Assembly: GCA_016222805.1 (NCBI GenBank)
Contig: JACRQG010000013.1
Location: 62,001 to 126,000 of the forward strand
Reading direction: 5' to 3'
Length of the DNA stretch: 64,000 nt
Origin: Verrucomicrobiota bacterium
GTDB taxonomy: Bacteria; Verrucomicrobiota; Verrucomicrobiia; Opitutales; Opitutaceae
The notes beneath the pieces were generated by a model. The model was not told the origin of the DNA and ran no database searches. It saw only the letters and a list, made by a program, of their open reading frames with translations. Numbering within the stretch: the first letter of the stretch is position 1; every line of letters begins with the position of its first letter. This document shows positions 25,670-34,388 of the stretch, piece by piece. A program made the translations under genes and the position numbers.

Positions 25670-25799
25670 GGAGCCCGGAAGGGCTCCGTGACACCCGCCT
25701 GTCCCGATTGGAGGTCGGGGCAAGCCGGCGTCACCGTTCCAACCCCGAGGGTTCGGGGCCAGTCATGGTGGACACCCGCAACCGGCGGGTATCCACTGA
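25670..25799 (-). promoter_or_regulatory. Structured rpsO leader with four successive hairpins, candidate S15 autoregulatory RNA
   Basis: Four inverted repeats lie in tandem before rpsO: GGAGCCC/GGGCTCC (25670-25687), an 18-base arm pair matching at 14 positions (25688-25705 with 25717-25734), CCCCGA/TCGGGG (25743-25758), and ACCCGC/GCGGGT extended by GTGGA/TCCAC (25768-25796). The first begins about 30 bases upstream of the start codon. S15 represses its own translation through leader structures that differ between phyla, so this is a good candidate; a dispersed repeat is the alternative. Beyond 25800 up to the next gene I see nothing clear. Confidence 0.5.
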
Positions 25800-25933
25800 C
25801 GCAAGGTGACAGGTTTTCTAATCGGCACATTCGCCGCAAGTGCAAATTTGAGGCTTCTCGCCGAACCTGAAAAGAGGCCAAAAAGACCTCAAGGCGGCGG
25901 GGTGGCGGCTGTTGCGTAGCCGGTGGCGGGCAG

Positions 25934-26280
25934 TTACCCGACCCTCAGGTTGATCGACTTCACCTTGTCGCAGCCCGGTAGGCGGCGAATCCGGGCGACA
26001 ATCTCATCGCGGTGGTGGAACAGCTCGTTGCGCACGACGGCGTGGGAGGTCAGGACCGTGACGACATTGCGCTCCAGGCGTGCCGGGTGGGAGTAGGCGG
26101 CGCTGGCCGGTCCCACAATCTCGTGCCAGTGGTCGCGCAGGAGGTGCTCCGGAGCGTCGCGGCCGATCCGGTACTTTTGCAGCAGGTGCTCCACCAGGTT
26201 GGCGTCTCTGAAGCGATGCCGCGCAGGTCCGCAAACAGGTTCTCGGCCGCCCGGCTGAATTGGTGGGGAGTCTCAGGCAT
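25934..26280 (-). CDS. DUF721/DciA-like protein, apparent single-base frameshift
   Basis: The C-terminal part (25934-26194, 86 residues: VEHLLQKYRIGRDAPEHLL, HSHAVVRNELF-like strand, then VKSINLRVG) fits the DUF721/DciA family, which helps load the replicative helicase in bacteria without DnaC. It is short for the family. The expected N-terminal helix (MPETPHQFSRAAENLFADLR) lies directly upstream in another frame, starting at ATG 26280, which overlaps the stop of the preceding glycosyltransferase. The two parts join if one base is missing between about 26200 and 26220. This is either a sequencing error or a real frameshift; a GTG at 26194 could start a shortened protein. Confidence 0.6.
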
Positions 26281-27022
26281 CCGGTTCCCGACGGTGGTCG
26301 GCCTCGAAAAGGCGGCTGTAGCGGACCAGGGCCCCGAATGCGGTGGCGCAGGCGATGTAGAAGCCCGGATAGCCATCCAGGAAGCCCCGGCGGAGGACAT
26401 AGGCGCGGAAGAAACGCCAGCCCGGCCGGAAGACCGCGGCCGCGAGCGAGAAGCGCCCTCCCCGGGCCTTTTGCTGGCGAAGGAAGAGATCGGCAAACGG
26501 GTTGATCTTCGCGACGTGCGATGAGAGCGAGGGAAACGAGAAATGGTGGAGATCGCCGCGCAGGGTGGCGACTTCGCCGTCGCATTCGACCTTTTCGTGC
26601 ACGAAGGCGTCGCCGCCCCATCGGGCACGATCGCGGCGGAAAAGGCGCAGGCAATAATCGGGATACCAATCGCCGTGGGTGATCCATCGGTCGATGAACC
26701 AGACTTTGCGGGGAAAGCGGGCGCCGGAGTACTGATCGGCATCGCCAAAGAAACGGCGGATGTCCTCGCGCAGGGCCGGCGAGACCTCCTCGTCGGCGTC
26801 GAGGGCGAGGACCCAGGGATGGCGGGCCAGGGCGACAGCGGCGTTCTTGGTGTCGCGATAACCCTGCCAGGAGAGTTGATGCACCTCGGCGCCGAACTGG
26901 CGGGCCACCGCCTCGCTCGGGTCCGTGGTGTCGTTCAAGGCCACGACGATCTGGTCGACCCACCCGCGAACGCTGCCCAGGCAGCGCGGGAGGTTGTGGG
27001 CCTCGTTGCGCGCCACCACCAC
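26273..27022 (-). CDS. Glycosyltransferase family 2, LPS core type (WaaE/KdtX-like)
   Basis: A cytoplasmic inverting GT-A enzyme of about 249 residues. The N-terminal strand VVVARNEAHNLPRCL binds the nucleotide and ALDADEEV at residues 73-80 carries the DxD metal motif. RDTKNAAVA and the later GGDAFVHEKVE are typical of WaaE-like proteins that add a glucose- or heptose-type residue to inner-core LPS. The start is uncertain: no ATG is available and the GTG chosen at 27022 cuts into the first beta strand (preceded in frame by PLPIS). Its stop overlaps the start of the DciA-like gene. Confidence 0.8.
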   Translation of the reverse strand: MVVARNEAHNLPRCLGSVRGWVDQIVVALNDTTDPSEAVARQFGAEVHQLSWQGYRDTKNAAVALARHPWVLALDADEEVSPALREDIRRFFGDADQYSGARFPRKVWFIDRWITHGDWYPDYCLRLFRRDRARWGGDAFVHEKVECDGEVATLRGDLHHFSFPSLSSHVAKINPFADLFLRQQKARGGRFSLAAAVFRPGWRFFRAYVLRRGFLDGYPGFYIACATAFGALVRYSRLFEADHRREPDA

Positions 27023-27090
27023 GACCGAGATCGGAAGCGGGCGTGCCGGGATCGACTGGAAGTCTGGCTTGATGGGGACCCGTTTAGTGC

Positions 27091-27120
27091 GCGACGGCCA
27101 CGGCGTAAAGCCGCTCCTAC
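27091..27120. repeat. REP-like palindromic sequence
   Basis: On the minus strand GTAGGAGCGGCTTTACGCCG followed by TGGCCGTCGC has the form of the GTAGGAGCGGC-type repetitive extragenic palindromes known from several Gram-negative genomes. CGGC (27101-27104) and GCCG (27110-27113) form the hairpin. It overlaps the stop codon of the upstream glycosyltransferase gene. Only this copy is seen in the window, so the call is by resemblance. Confidence 0.35.
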
Positions 27121-28082
27121 ACCTTGCCGAAGGCGCTGCGGGGAATCTGGTAGAGGTAGCCGCAGGATCGCCAGGCGCGGACGAGGGCCTTCTTCGCTGC
27201 GCCCCGACGCAGGATCAGCGTGTTGAGAAGCGCGAGGATCAGGAAGCCGAGGCTCTTGGCCACATTGCCGAGGAAGCGGCCCGTCAGGTAGCCGGCCGCT
27301 CCCGGCTGCCCGGCCCGATCGATCACGCGCGACCGGGCTGAATCGAAGGCGTGGCGCGAGGCATAGCGGAAGGTTGTCCGGCTGGCCGGCATCTGGTGGT
27401 GCACGGCAGCGGCGGGAGCGAACCACACTTGCAGGCCGGCGGTGCGCACCCGCCGAATCATCTCGCTGTCGCCGCCGGAGAAGTAGTTGCCGGCGGCGCG
27501 ATCCAGGGCGGTGTGAAAGGGTCCCAATTTCTCGAATACCCACGTGGGAAACGCGAGGTTCGCCCCCATCGGGGAGTGGCGGCCGTCGAGCGGGCCGAGG
27601 TCGGCCCGGAAGGCGAGCGGCGCGTGCCACTCCCGCACCCAGTCAGGCAGGCCGTCGGGAAAAACCGGAATCACCTCGCCGCCGACGGCCCCGATCGAAC
27701 GCGTCGGTTCGTCCGCGAGCAGCGGCACCGCCATCTGGGCGATCCAGTCGGGGCGCACGAGGATGTCGTCGTCGCCGAAGAGCAGCACGCGCCCGCGGGC
27801 CTCGGTGATCGCGCGGTTTCGGGCGTGGTCGAGGCCCTGCCGCTCCTCCCGGAGGTAGCGCGGGGCCGGATGCGCGCCGGCGAACTCCGCCACGACCGCG
27901 CGCGTGTGGTCGGTGGAGTTGTTGTCGATCACCAACACCTCGAAATGATCCCGCGGAAACTGCTGCGCCACGATGCCGGCGAGGGTCTGGCGGAGGAAGT
28001 CGGCGCGATTGTAGGTGGGAATCGCCACCGAGACAACGGGTGCCCGGGAAGGATCGCGCTGGCCGGCCGGCGGGAGGGTCAT
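27117..28082 (-). CDS. Glycosyltransferase family 2
   Basis: A 321-residue GT-A glycosyltransferase. VSVAIPTYNRADFLRQTL forms the first strand and NNSTDHT the nucleotide site. LFGDDDILVRPDW carries the metal-binding acidic motif, and GGDSEMIRRV (about residues 200-210) fits the catalytic ED/xE site. A hydrophobic C-terminal stretch (SLGFLILALLNTLIL) may associate with the membrane. It probably adds a sugar to LPS or exopolysaccharide; donor and acceptor are unknown. The start at ATG 28082 (MTLPPAGQRD) leaves a 100-base divergent gap to the methyltransferase gene. The REP-like element overlaps its stop. Confidence 0.85.
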   Translation of the reverse strand: MTLPPAGQRDPSRAPVVSVAIPTYNRADFLRQTLAGIVAQQFPRDHFEVLVIDNNSTDHTRAVVAEFAGAHPAPRYLREERQGLDHARNRAITEARGRVLLFGDDDILVRPDWIAQMAVPLLADEPTRSIGAVGGEVIPVFPDGLPDWVREWHAPLAFRADLGPLDGRHSPMGANLAFPTWVFEKLGPFHTALDRAAGNYFSGGDSEMIRRVRTAGLQVWFAPAAAVHHQMPASRTTFRYASRHAFDSARSRVIDRAGQPGAAGYLTGRFLGNVAKSLGFLILALLNTLILRRGAAKKALVRAWRSCGYLYQIPRSAFGKV

Positions 28083-28182
28083 GGAAGGTGCGGAGAGGAA
28101 CCCAGCGTCGCGGGCAGGAGGGAAATGACAAGACAGGGCTTTTTTTGCTGCGTTGGATCGGGATTTCGCGCAGCGAACTTCC

Positions 28183-28893
28183 ATGGCGTTCAAACACTGG
28201 CCCCTCGTCCGCGACCTGCGGTTTGCGCAGAAGTGCGGGCGCTACCTGCGGGGGGCGCGCAAGCGGCGGCCGGATCTGGATTGGGACGAATTCCGACGGA
28301 TCGCGCGCCACTTCAAGCGCGACGACATGGGCAGCTATCCCGAGCGCGGCTTTCTCTTCCAGTTGGCGGCGGACACCCCGGCGGACGCGCAGGTGGTCGA
28401 GGTGGGTTCGTGGATGGGGGCTTCCACGTGTTTTCTCGCGGCGGGCTTGCGGGGCGCGGGCGCCCGGATTTTCGCGGTCGACAATTTTCAGGGACTCTCG
28501 ACCTGCGGGGAGGATGCGGCCTGGTACAACCGCCACTTCCAGGCGCTCGGTGCCAACAGCACGCTGGAGATTTTCCGGGCCAATTTCGCGGCACTCGGCC
28601 TGTCGGCGCGCGCGGAGCCGGTCGTGAGCGACTCGCTGGCGGCTGCGCAATCACTGGCGGCGAAGCAGGGCTCCATCGATCTCGTCTTCATCGACGGCGA
28701 TCATTCCTACGCGGCCTGTCAGGCGGACATCGGCGCCTGGGCCCCGTTTGTGAAACGGGGGGGCGTGATGGCGTTTCACGACTTCGGCAGCCGGGCGGAA
28801 GGCGTGACGCGGGCCATCTTCGAGGAGATCAAGGCGGGGCGCTTCGCGGAGATTGTCGGCGTGGCGGGGACGATCATCGCCTTCCGAATGTAG
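28183..28893 (+). CDS. Class I SAM-dependent methyltransferase (Methyltransf_24 type)
   Basis: A 236-residue protein. Motif I reads VVEVGSWMGASTCFLA, motif II FAVDNF, and IDLVFIDGDHSYAACQADI gives the motif IV-like strand typical of Methyltransf_24 proteins found in polysaccharide and LPS gene clusters. Near the end HDFGSRAEGVTRAI continues the family pattern. The substrate is probably a sugar of the cell-surface glycan made by the flanking glycosyltransferases. It is divergent from the GT2 gene and convergent with the peptidase gene. ATG 28183 is chosen; an in-frame start 30 bases earlier is possible. Confidence 0.8.
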   Translation: MAFKHWPLVRDLRFAQKCGRYLRGARKRRPDLDWDEFRRIARHFKRDDMGSYPERGFLFQLAADTPADAQVVEVGSWMGASTCFLAAGLRGAGARIFAVDNFQGLSTCGEDAAWYNRHFQALGANSTLEIFRANFAALGLSARAEPVVSDSLAAAQSLAAKQGSIDLVFIDGDHSYAACQADIGAWAPFVKRGGVMAFHDFGSRAEGVTRAIFEEIKAGRFAEIVGVAGTIIAFRM

Positions 28894-28971
28894 CGTTGCG
28901 GCCGCGGCCGGCGTATGCCCGCGTTGCCCTCCCCGGGAGGACCGGCCTGGAGCGCAGCAGTGGCTAATCCT

Positions 28972-30459
28972 TCAGCGGGCCAGTTCGTACAGGTACTCGA
29001 CGAAGGAAAGGGTCAGGTCGTCGTACCCGCGCAACTTGGGCTGGGCGGACTCGATCAGGAGGAACTCATCCGGGGCGTGGGCGCCGCCGCCGTAACCGAG
29101 ACCGAAGTGTCCGCTGGGGAGGCTGAGCGGGGGATCCGTGAAGATGTAGCCCGGATAGGAGCCGGCGAGGCGCGGCCAGAGGGCATGCTCGACCCCCTGG
29201 CGTTTCAACACCGCCAGTTGCGCTTGGATCAGGGGCGTGTCGGGTCGGGTGGCGGTCGGGCTGTAGCCGCCGGTGAAGTTGACTACGATGTCGGCGTATC
29301 CGCGCTTGGCCAGATGGGCCTTCAGTTTGCGGAGGGCCTCGTCGGCGGTCTGGTTGGGCACCAGCCGCAGGTCGAGTTTGGCGGACGCCTGGTGCGGCAG
29401 CACGGTCTTGCCGCCGACTCCCGTATAACCGCCATAGATACCCTCGATGTTCACGGTCGGTTGGGAGACGTAGCGCTCGAGCGCGCGGGGGAAGGGCAGG
29501 TCGTCGATCCACTTCATCGCCGACGAGGCCACCTGGAACTGGCGCTCGGTGAGTTTCCGGGAGGCGGCGGCGATCAGCGCCTTTTCCTCGGCGTTGAGCG
29601 GACGGACATTCTCGAACCAGTCGTCGATCGCCGGCGTGTTGCCATCGGGAGTCACCAGGGTGCCGAGCGCGCTGACGAGCCGCCAGACCGGGCTGTCGAC
29701 CATCGACTTGAACGAGGAGTGGGTGTCGCGGGTCGGTCCGCGGCCCCAGTTCAGTCCGTTGGAGGTCAGCTCGACCTCGATCACGCCCTTGGCCCCGAGG
29801 TTGACCGAGACGGCGCCGTCGATGCCCTGGGTGCAATGCGGCATCCACACCCCGGTCGTCCGGGCGAGGGCGGCCTGGACCTTGGGTTGGCGGACGATCT
29901 CGGCGATATGGGGCGAGCCGATTTCCTCCTCACCCTCGGCCACGAGGACGAGATTCACCGGCAGCTTTTTTCCGCTGGTCCGGAAGGCGTCGATGGCCGC
30001 GAGCAACGCGGATTGCGGGCCCTTCTGATTGGTGGCGCCGCGCCCGATCATGACCTTGCCCAGGCCGGGACGGTCGACGATGCGAGCCTCCAGGGGCGGA
30101 GACGTCCACTCCTTGGGGTCGAACTGCTTCACGTCGTACATGAAGTAGAGCCCGACGGTCCGGGGGGCACCGGCGTCGAGGGTGGCGAAGACCCCTGGCT
30201 TGCCGCTCGTGTCGATGCGCTCCGCGTGCTGGAATCCCACTTCACGGAGCAGCGTGATCATGTGCTCGGCGCCCTCGGGAAACCCGCGGTTCTCGGCGGC
30301 GAGAGCCGGGCGGCGGATCCACTCCTGAAGCCGCGCGATCGCGCGGTCGTGGTTGCGGGTGACTTCCGCCTTGAACGGGGACAGATCGGTCGTGGCCGAG
30401 GGGAGGCGGAGGGTGGTGGCGACGGCGATCATCACCAGCAAGGGAATGCGGCGCTTCAT
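28972..30459 (-). CDS. Secreted M20-family dipeptidase-like protein with altered metal ligands
   Basis: A 495-residue exported protein with a signal peptide (MKRRIPLLVMIAVATTLRLPSA). It keeps the M20 fold order: the catalytic core, VLVAEGEEEIGSPH with the Glu pair, a dimerisation domain, and the last His in GGGAHAPDEFLLIES. Two canonical ligands are changed: the HxD motif reads MYDVKQFD (His to Met), and the GRGATDxKG motif reads GRGATNQKG (bridging Asp to Asn). It may be a distinct subfamily with one metal or another reaction. Periplasmic peptide processing is the simplest guess, near a peptide-uptake operon. Confidence 0.75.
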   Translation of the reverse strand: MKRRIPLLVMIAVATTLRLPSATTDLSPFKAEVTRNHDRAIARLQEWIRRPALAAENRGFPEGAEHMITLLREVGFQHAERIDTSGKPGVFATLDAGAPRTVGLYFMYDVKQFDPKEWTSPPLEARIVDRPGLGKVMIGRGATNQKGPQSALLAAIDAFRTSGKKLPVNLVLVAEGEEEIGSPHIAEIVRQPKVQAALARTTGVWMPHCTQGIDGAVSVNLGAKGVIEVELTSNGLNWGRGPTRDTHSSFKSMVDSPVWRLVSALGTLVTPDGNTPAIDDWFENVRPLNAEEKALIAAASRKLTERQFQVASSAMKWIDDLPFPRALERYVSQPTVNIEGIYGGYTGVGGKTVLPHQASAKLDLRLVPNQTADEALRKLKAHLAKRGYADIVVNFTGGYSPTATRPDTPLIQAQLAVLKRQGVEHALWPRLAGSYPGYIFTDPPLSLPSGHFGLGYGGGAHAPDEFLLIESAQPKLRGYDDLTLSFVEYLYELAR

Positions 30460-30535
30460 GCGCCCGACGCTGGCTGCGGGGCCGAAGGTGACAACGCGAA
30501 ACCCGATGAGATCGCCCCTCGCCGAGGCGCCCGGA

Positions 30536-31603
30536 TTAGCGCAGGGCGCGCGAAACCGCGGCGTGGACTTCGGGCACCTCAAGTTTGCGGACGCAGTACG
30601 ACCGGTAGGAGTCTCCCTTCACGCAGGGCCCCGGGGCGGTAGATCCGAGGCAGGTGCACGGCAGCGCCGTCTGCAACACGGTGTGGCCTTCCCCGAGCGG
30701 GCGCCAGATGGTCGCGTTTTGGGAGCCAAACAGGGCCACGATCCGGGTGCCAACCGCGGCGGCGACGTGCATCGGCCCGCTGTCATGGCAAAGGAAGACG
30801 TCGCACTGTGCCGCCAGGGCGGCGAGGGCCCCGGCCGACGTCAGCGGTTTCAAGGTGACGAGGTGGGAGCGGGCGGCGCGGCGGATGGCCTCGGTGAGCG
30901 CTTCCTCCCCGGGCCCGGCGGTCAGGAACACCTGGGCGCCCTGCTCGTCCTGCAGGCGGTCGCAGACGGCGGCGAAGCGGTCCGCGGGCCATAGTCGGTA
31001 GGGGCTGCGCGAACCCGGGTGGAGGAGGACCCGTGGCGACCGCGGGGCGGCAGTCGATTTGGGTCCGCCGGTGAGCCGGGCAGCCGCGGCCAGGTCGTCC
31101 ACGGGAGGCACCAGCCGCACCTCGCGCTCGTCGATGGGCACGCCAATCGCCGCCGGCAGCGCCAGGTAGGTTTCGGTGATGTGATGGGAATCGTAGAACG
31201 CGTTGGTGACCCGGGCGGCATGGGTGTAGAGCCACGGCCAGCGATGTACGATGAGCTCGCGGTCGAAGGTCGCGCGGACGCGTGCTCCCGTGAGACGGGT
31301 GACGAGTGCGGTCCGCTCGGTGTTGTCAAAGTCGAGGACGTGGGTGAAGCGCGCGGCGCGCAGGCGCCGGACAAACCCCGGCCACTCGGCGGCGCGCCGG
31401 GGAAAGGTGCAGGCGCGGTCGATCTCGGGGTTGAGCGGAACGACACCGGCATACGCCGGCTCGGTCAGCAACTCGAGGTGCGCGGCGGGCCAATGCCGGC
31501 GCAGGTTGCGCACGACGCTGCCGAGCAGCACGATGTCACCGAGGTACCGACGGCGGATGAGCAGCAGGCGCGGGGAGGATTCGTTCGCGATCGGGCGGCT
31601 CAT
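30536..31603 (-). CDS. Glycosyltransferase family 9 (heptosyltransferase-like)
   Basis: A 355-residue GT-B enzyme. The N-terminal LLIRRRYLGDIVLLGSVV is the classic GT9 opening, ELLTEPAYAGVV and VLDFDNTERTA follow, and the C-terminal ADP-heptose-type site appears as LLHPGSRSPYRLW and CHDSGPMHVAAAVGTR. This family transfers heptose in LPS inner-core synthesis. A Cys-rich C-terminal segment (CTCLG...CVKG...CVRK) is seen in several GT9 proteins. It is upstream of the peptidase gene and 23 bases downstream of the MsbA-like exporter gene, all on the minus strand. Confidence 0.9.
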   Translation of the reverse strand: MSRPIANESSPRLLLIRRRYLGDIVLLGSVVRNLRRHWPAAHLELLTEPAYAGVVPLNPEIDRACTFPRRAAEWPGFVRRLRAARFTHVLDFDNTERTALVTRLTGARVRATFDRELIVHRWPWLYTHAARVTNAFYDSHHITETYLALPAAIGVPIDEREVRLVPPVDDLAAAARLTGGPKSTAAPRSPRVLLHPGSRSPYRLWPADRFAAVCDRLQDEQGAQVFLTAGPGEEALTEAIRRAARSHLVTLKPLTSAGALAALAAQCDVFLCHDSGPMHVAAAVGTRIVALFGSQNATIWRPLGEGHTVLQTALPCTCLGSTAPGPCVKGDSYRSYCVRKLEVPEVHAAVSRALR

Positions 31604-31626
31604 CGGCCGGAAATGGGGCGGTCGGC

Positions 31627-33372
31627 TCAGGTGGCACCACCCTGTTGCCGGTCATAGAGCGAACGATACAGCTCGCAGGTCGCGTGCAGGTCCGCGTGCG
31701 TGCCGCGGGCGACGATCCGGCCGTGGTCGAAGACCAGAATCAGGCCGGCGTGGCGGATGGTGGAGAACCGGTGCGCGATGATGAAGACCGTCTTCCCCTT
31801 CATCAGCTGCTGCAGCGCGGTCTGGATGTACGCCTCGCTTTCGCTATCGAGGGCGCTGGTGGCTTCGTCAAGGATCAGGATGGGGGCGTTGCGGAGGAAG
31901 GCGCGCGCCAGCGCGAGGCGCTGCCGCTGGCCGCCGGAAAGGGACGCCCCGCGCTCGCCAACCACGGTGTCGTAACCCCGGGGAAGGGCGGTGATGAAGG
32001 GATGCGCGAAGGCGTCGCGCGCGGCCTGCTCGATCTCTTCGCGGGAGGCGTCGGCGCGACCGAGCCGGAGGTTCTCCAGGATGGTGTCGTTGAAGAGGAC
32101 CGGATCCTGCGACACGACGGCGATGTTTCGGCGAAGGTCGGAGAGGCGCATGGCGCGCAGATCGACGCCGTCGATCGTGATCCGGCCGGCCGTGACCTCG
32201 TAGAACCGTGGCACCAGGTTGGCAAAGGTGCTCTTGCCGGCCCCGCTGGGTCCGACCAGGGCGCAGACCGTGCCGGCATTCACCGTGACGTCCACGTCGC
32301 GCAGCACGGGGGCGCCGGCCTCGTAGGCGAAGGCGACCCCGGTGAAGGCGACGTCGCCCCGCAACCGGCCGATCGCCGCGGGCTCGGCCGGATCGGCGAT
32401 TGTGACCGGCTCGTGCAGCACGACCTCCAGCCGGTCGAGGGAGGCGAGACCCCGTTTGAGTTCGTTGTTCAGCGCCCCGAGCTTCTTGATGGGCTCGTAG
32501 CTGCTGTAGAGCGCGGTGATGAGCGCGATGAAGGTCTCAAGCCGCAGGCCGCTCCGGTAGGCGTAGACGAGGGTCACGGCGATGCCGGCGGCGGAGATGA
32601 CCTCGATTGCGGGGGTGAGGGCCTGCGCGTACTTCACGATCTTCATCTGCGACGTGATCAGGGCGTGGCAGGCGGCGGCAAAGCGGCTGGTCTCGCGGGC
32701 CTCCAGCCCGAATGCGCGCACTTCGCGGGCGGCGGCGAGGTTCTCCGAAAAGTGGCTGCTTACGCTTCCCAGTTCGCTCTGCACCTGGGCGGCGCGCTTG
32801 ATGACCTTGCGGCCGACGAAGCGGATCGGAAAGACCGTGAGCGGGACTGCCGCCAGGCAGATCAAGGCAAACCAGACCCCCTGGGAAGTGAAGGCCATGT
32901 AGCCGATGGCGGCGAGGGCGCTGACCAGCGTGGCGGGCTGCTTGATGCCGTCGTTCGCGAGCAGGGTCAGCGTGAACTGGAGTTGCTGCGTGTCGGCCAG
33001 GCCGCGCGACATCAGGTCTCCGGTCTTCTTGCCCTGGACAAACGACAGCGGGAGCAACTGCAGCTTGCGGAAGTAGTCGAGCCGGAGCGCCTCGAGCACG
33101 CGTACCCCGGCGTATTGGGTGAAGTAGCTGTTGAGGTAGCCGCTGAGGGCCCGCAGGGCGAAGATGAAGGGAATGTAGGCGGCGACGAGGGCGACGTGCA
33201 GGAGCGGGACCGCGGCGCCCCCGGCGTCGAAGATTCGCGGGAAGACGTACTTGACGAGGAGGGGCAGACCGGCGCCGCTGGCGGCGCCGTAGAGCAGGCC
33301 GCAACCGATCGCGACGGCGATGGGCACGCGGACGGCGTGCAGGTAGCGGAAGTACGGGCGGAAACGGCGCAT
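31627..33372 (-). CDS. ABC exporter, MsbA-like (fused membrane and ATPase domains)
   Basis: A 581-residue homodimer-forming exporter. The six-helix membrane domain spans residues of about 1-310, with the intracellular loop RKLQLLPLSFVQGKKTGDL. The ATPase has Walker A GPSGAGKST at 374-382, the signature LSGGQRQRLALAR, and Walker B ILILDEATSALD with the switch His in IAHRFST. It probably flips lipid A-core or another lipid to the outer leaflet, consistent with the adjacent GT9. ATG 33372 (MRRFRPYFRYL) is chosen because it leads straight into the first helix; an ATG 14 codons earlier is possible. Confidence 0.88.
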   Translation of the reverse strand: MRRFRPYFRYLHAVRVPIAVAIGCGLLYGAASGAGLPLLVKYVFPRIFDAGGAAVPLLHVALVAAYIPFIFALRALSGYLNSYFTQYAGVRVLEALRLDYFRKLQLLPLSFVQGKKTGDLMSRGLADTQQLQFTLTLLANDGIKQPATLVSALAAIGYMAFTSQGVWFALICLAAVPLTVFPIRFVGRKVIKRAAQVQSELGSVSSHFSENLAAAREVRAFGLEARETSRFAAACHALITSQMKIVKYAQALTPAIEVISAAGIAVTLVYAYRSGLRLETFIALITALYSSYEPIKKLGALNNELKRGLASLDRLEVVLHEPVTIADPAEPAAIGRLRGDVAFTGVAFAYEAGAPVLRDVDVTVNAGTVCALVGPSGAGKSTFANLVPRFYEVTAGRITIDGVDLRAMRLSDLRRNIAVVSQDPVLFNDTILENLRLGRADASREEIEQAARDAFAHPFITALPRGYDTVVGERGASLSGGQRQRLALARAFLRNAPILILDEATSALDSESEAYIQTALQQLMKGKTVFIIAHRFSTIRHAGLILVFDHGRIVARGTHADLHATCELYRSLYDRQQGGAT

Positions 33373-33458
33373 GCGTTCGGGGTGATGAAACGGACTGGGG
33401 GCGCCGCGTTCCACCTCAATTTTCAGGCCCGGCCGGAATCGAAACGAGGCAGGTCGCC

Positions 33459-34388
33459 TCAGTCCTTCGAGGACCGCACATCGAGGGCATCCCGCAGGCC
33501 GTCTCCGAGAAAGTTGAGGGAGAAGAGCGTCAGGGAGAAGATCCCCGCCGGAAAGATCAGCAGCCAGGGGAACTCCTCCATCTTTTCGGCGCCGTCCTTG
33601 ATTAGGACGCCCCAGGAACTCATCGGCGGCTGCACCCCGAGGCCGAGGAAGCTGAGGAAGGCCTCAAGGAGCATGACGGCAGGAATGGTGAGGGTCGTGT
33701 AGACGATGACCGGCCCGAGGATGTTCGGCAGGATGTGGCGGAAGATGATCCGGCGGCGCCCATAGCCGAGGGAGCGGGCGGCCTCGATGAACTCCATTTT
33801 CTTCACGGCCATCACCTGGCTGCGCACGATCCGCGCCATCGTCAGCCACTCGACGGCGCCGATGGCGACAAAGAGCAGCACGAGGCGCCAGCTCGGGCCG
33901 AAGTTGAACCGCTTCGCGATTTCCTCGCTCATCACCATCAGCAGGATCACGAAGATGGCGAAGGGCAGGGAGTACATGATGTCCACCACCCGCATCAGAA
34001 ACGCATCCCGCTTGCCGCCCACGAAGCCGGCCACCGCCCCGTAGACAACCCCGATGGTCAGCGCGACGAAGGTGGCGGCGAGGCCCACGGCCAGGGAGAC
34101 GCGGCCGCCGGTGAGCAGGCGCACCAGCAAATCGCGACCGAGGGTGTCGGTTCCCAGCCAGTGCCGGAGGCCCGGGCCGGAGGCGCCAAGGTCGAGTTGC
34201 TGCTCCTCGTACCCGTAGGGCGAAAACCACGGTCCGGCCACGCAGGCGAGCGTCACGAGGGCGAGGCTCCAGAGCCCGAAGACGGCCAGCCGGTTCTTGC
34301 GCAGCCGCAGCCAGGCGTCGTGCCAGAGCGAGGAACCGGCTTCGGCCTCGGCCGGGGCTGCGGGGGCGGCTGCTCCGGGAAGGTTCAT
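33459..34388 (-). CDS. oppC: Oligopeptide ABC transporter permease OppC
   Basis: A 309-residue inner-membrane permease of the DppC/OppC family. It begins with the OppC_N segment (DAWLRLRKNRLAVFGLW), has the periplasmic LGTDTLGRDLLVRLLTGGR, and the EAA loop EAARSLGYGRRRIIFRHILPN that contacts the ATPases. It ends SLNFLGDGLRDALDVR, as usual for the family. The first ATG overlaps the oppB stop by four bases. No OppD or OppF is encoded nearby, so the ATPases must be supplied from another locus. Confidence 0.93.
   Translation of the reverse strand: MNLPGAAAPAAPAEAEAGSSLWHDAWLRLRKNRLAVFGLWSLALVTLACVAGPWFSPYGYEEQQLDLGASGPGLRHWLGTDTLGRDLLVRLLTGGRVSLAVGLAATFVALTIGVVYGAVAGFVGGKRDAFLMRVVDIMYSLPFAIFVILLMVMSEEIAKRFNFGPSWRLVLLFVAIGAVEWLTMARIVRSQVMAVKKMEFIEAARSLGYGRRRIIFRHILPNILGPVIVYTTLTIPAVMLLEAFLSFLGLGVQPPMSSWGVLIKDGAEKMEEFPWLLIFPAGIFSLTLFSLNFLGDGLRDALDVRSSKD

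Noticed and set aside
28915-30642. A long plus-strand frame opposite the M20-type peptidase gene
   Set aside because: No domain pattern, while the minus-strand protein has a signal peptide and M20 motifs.
31645-33702. A 685-codon plus-strand frame opposite the MsbA-like exporter
   Set aside because: Shadow frame; the exporter has all ABC motifs on the minus strand.
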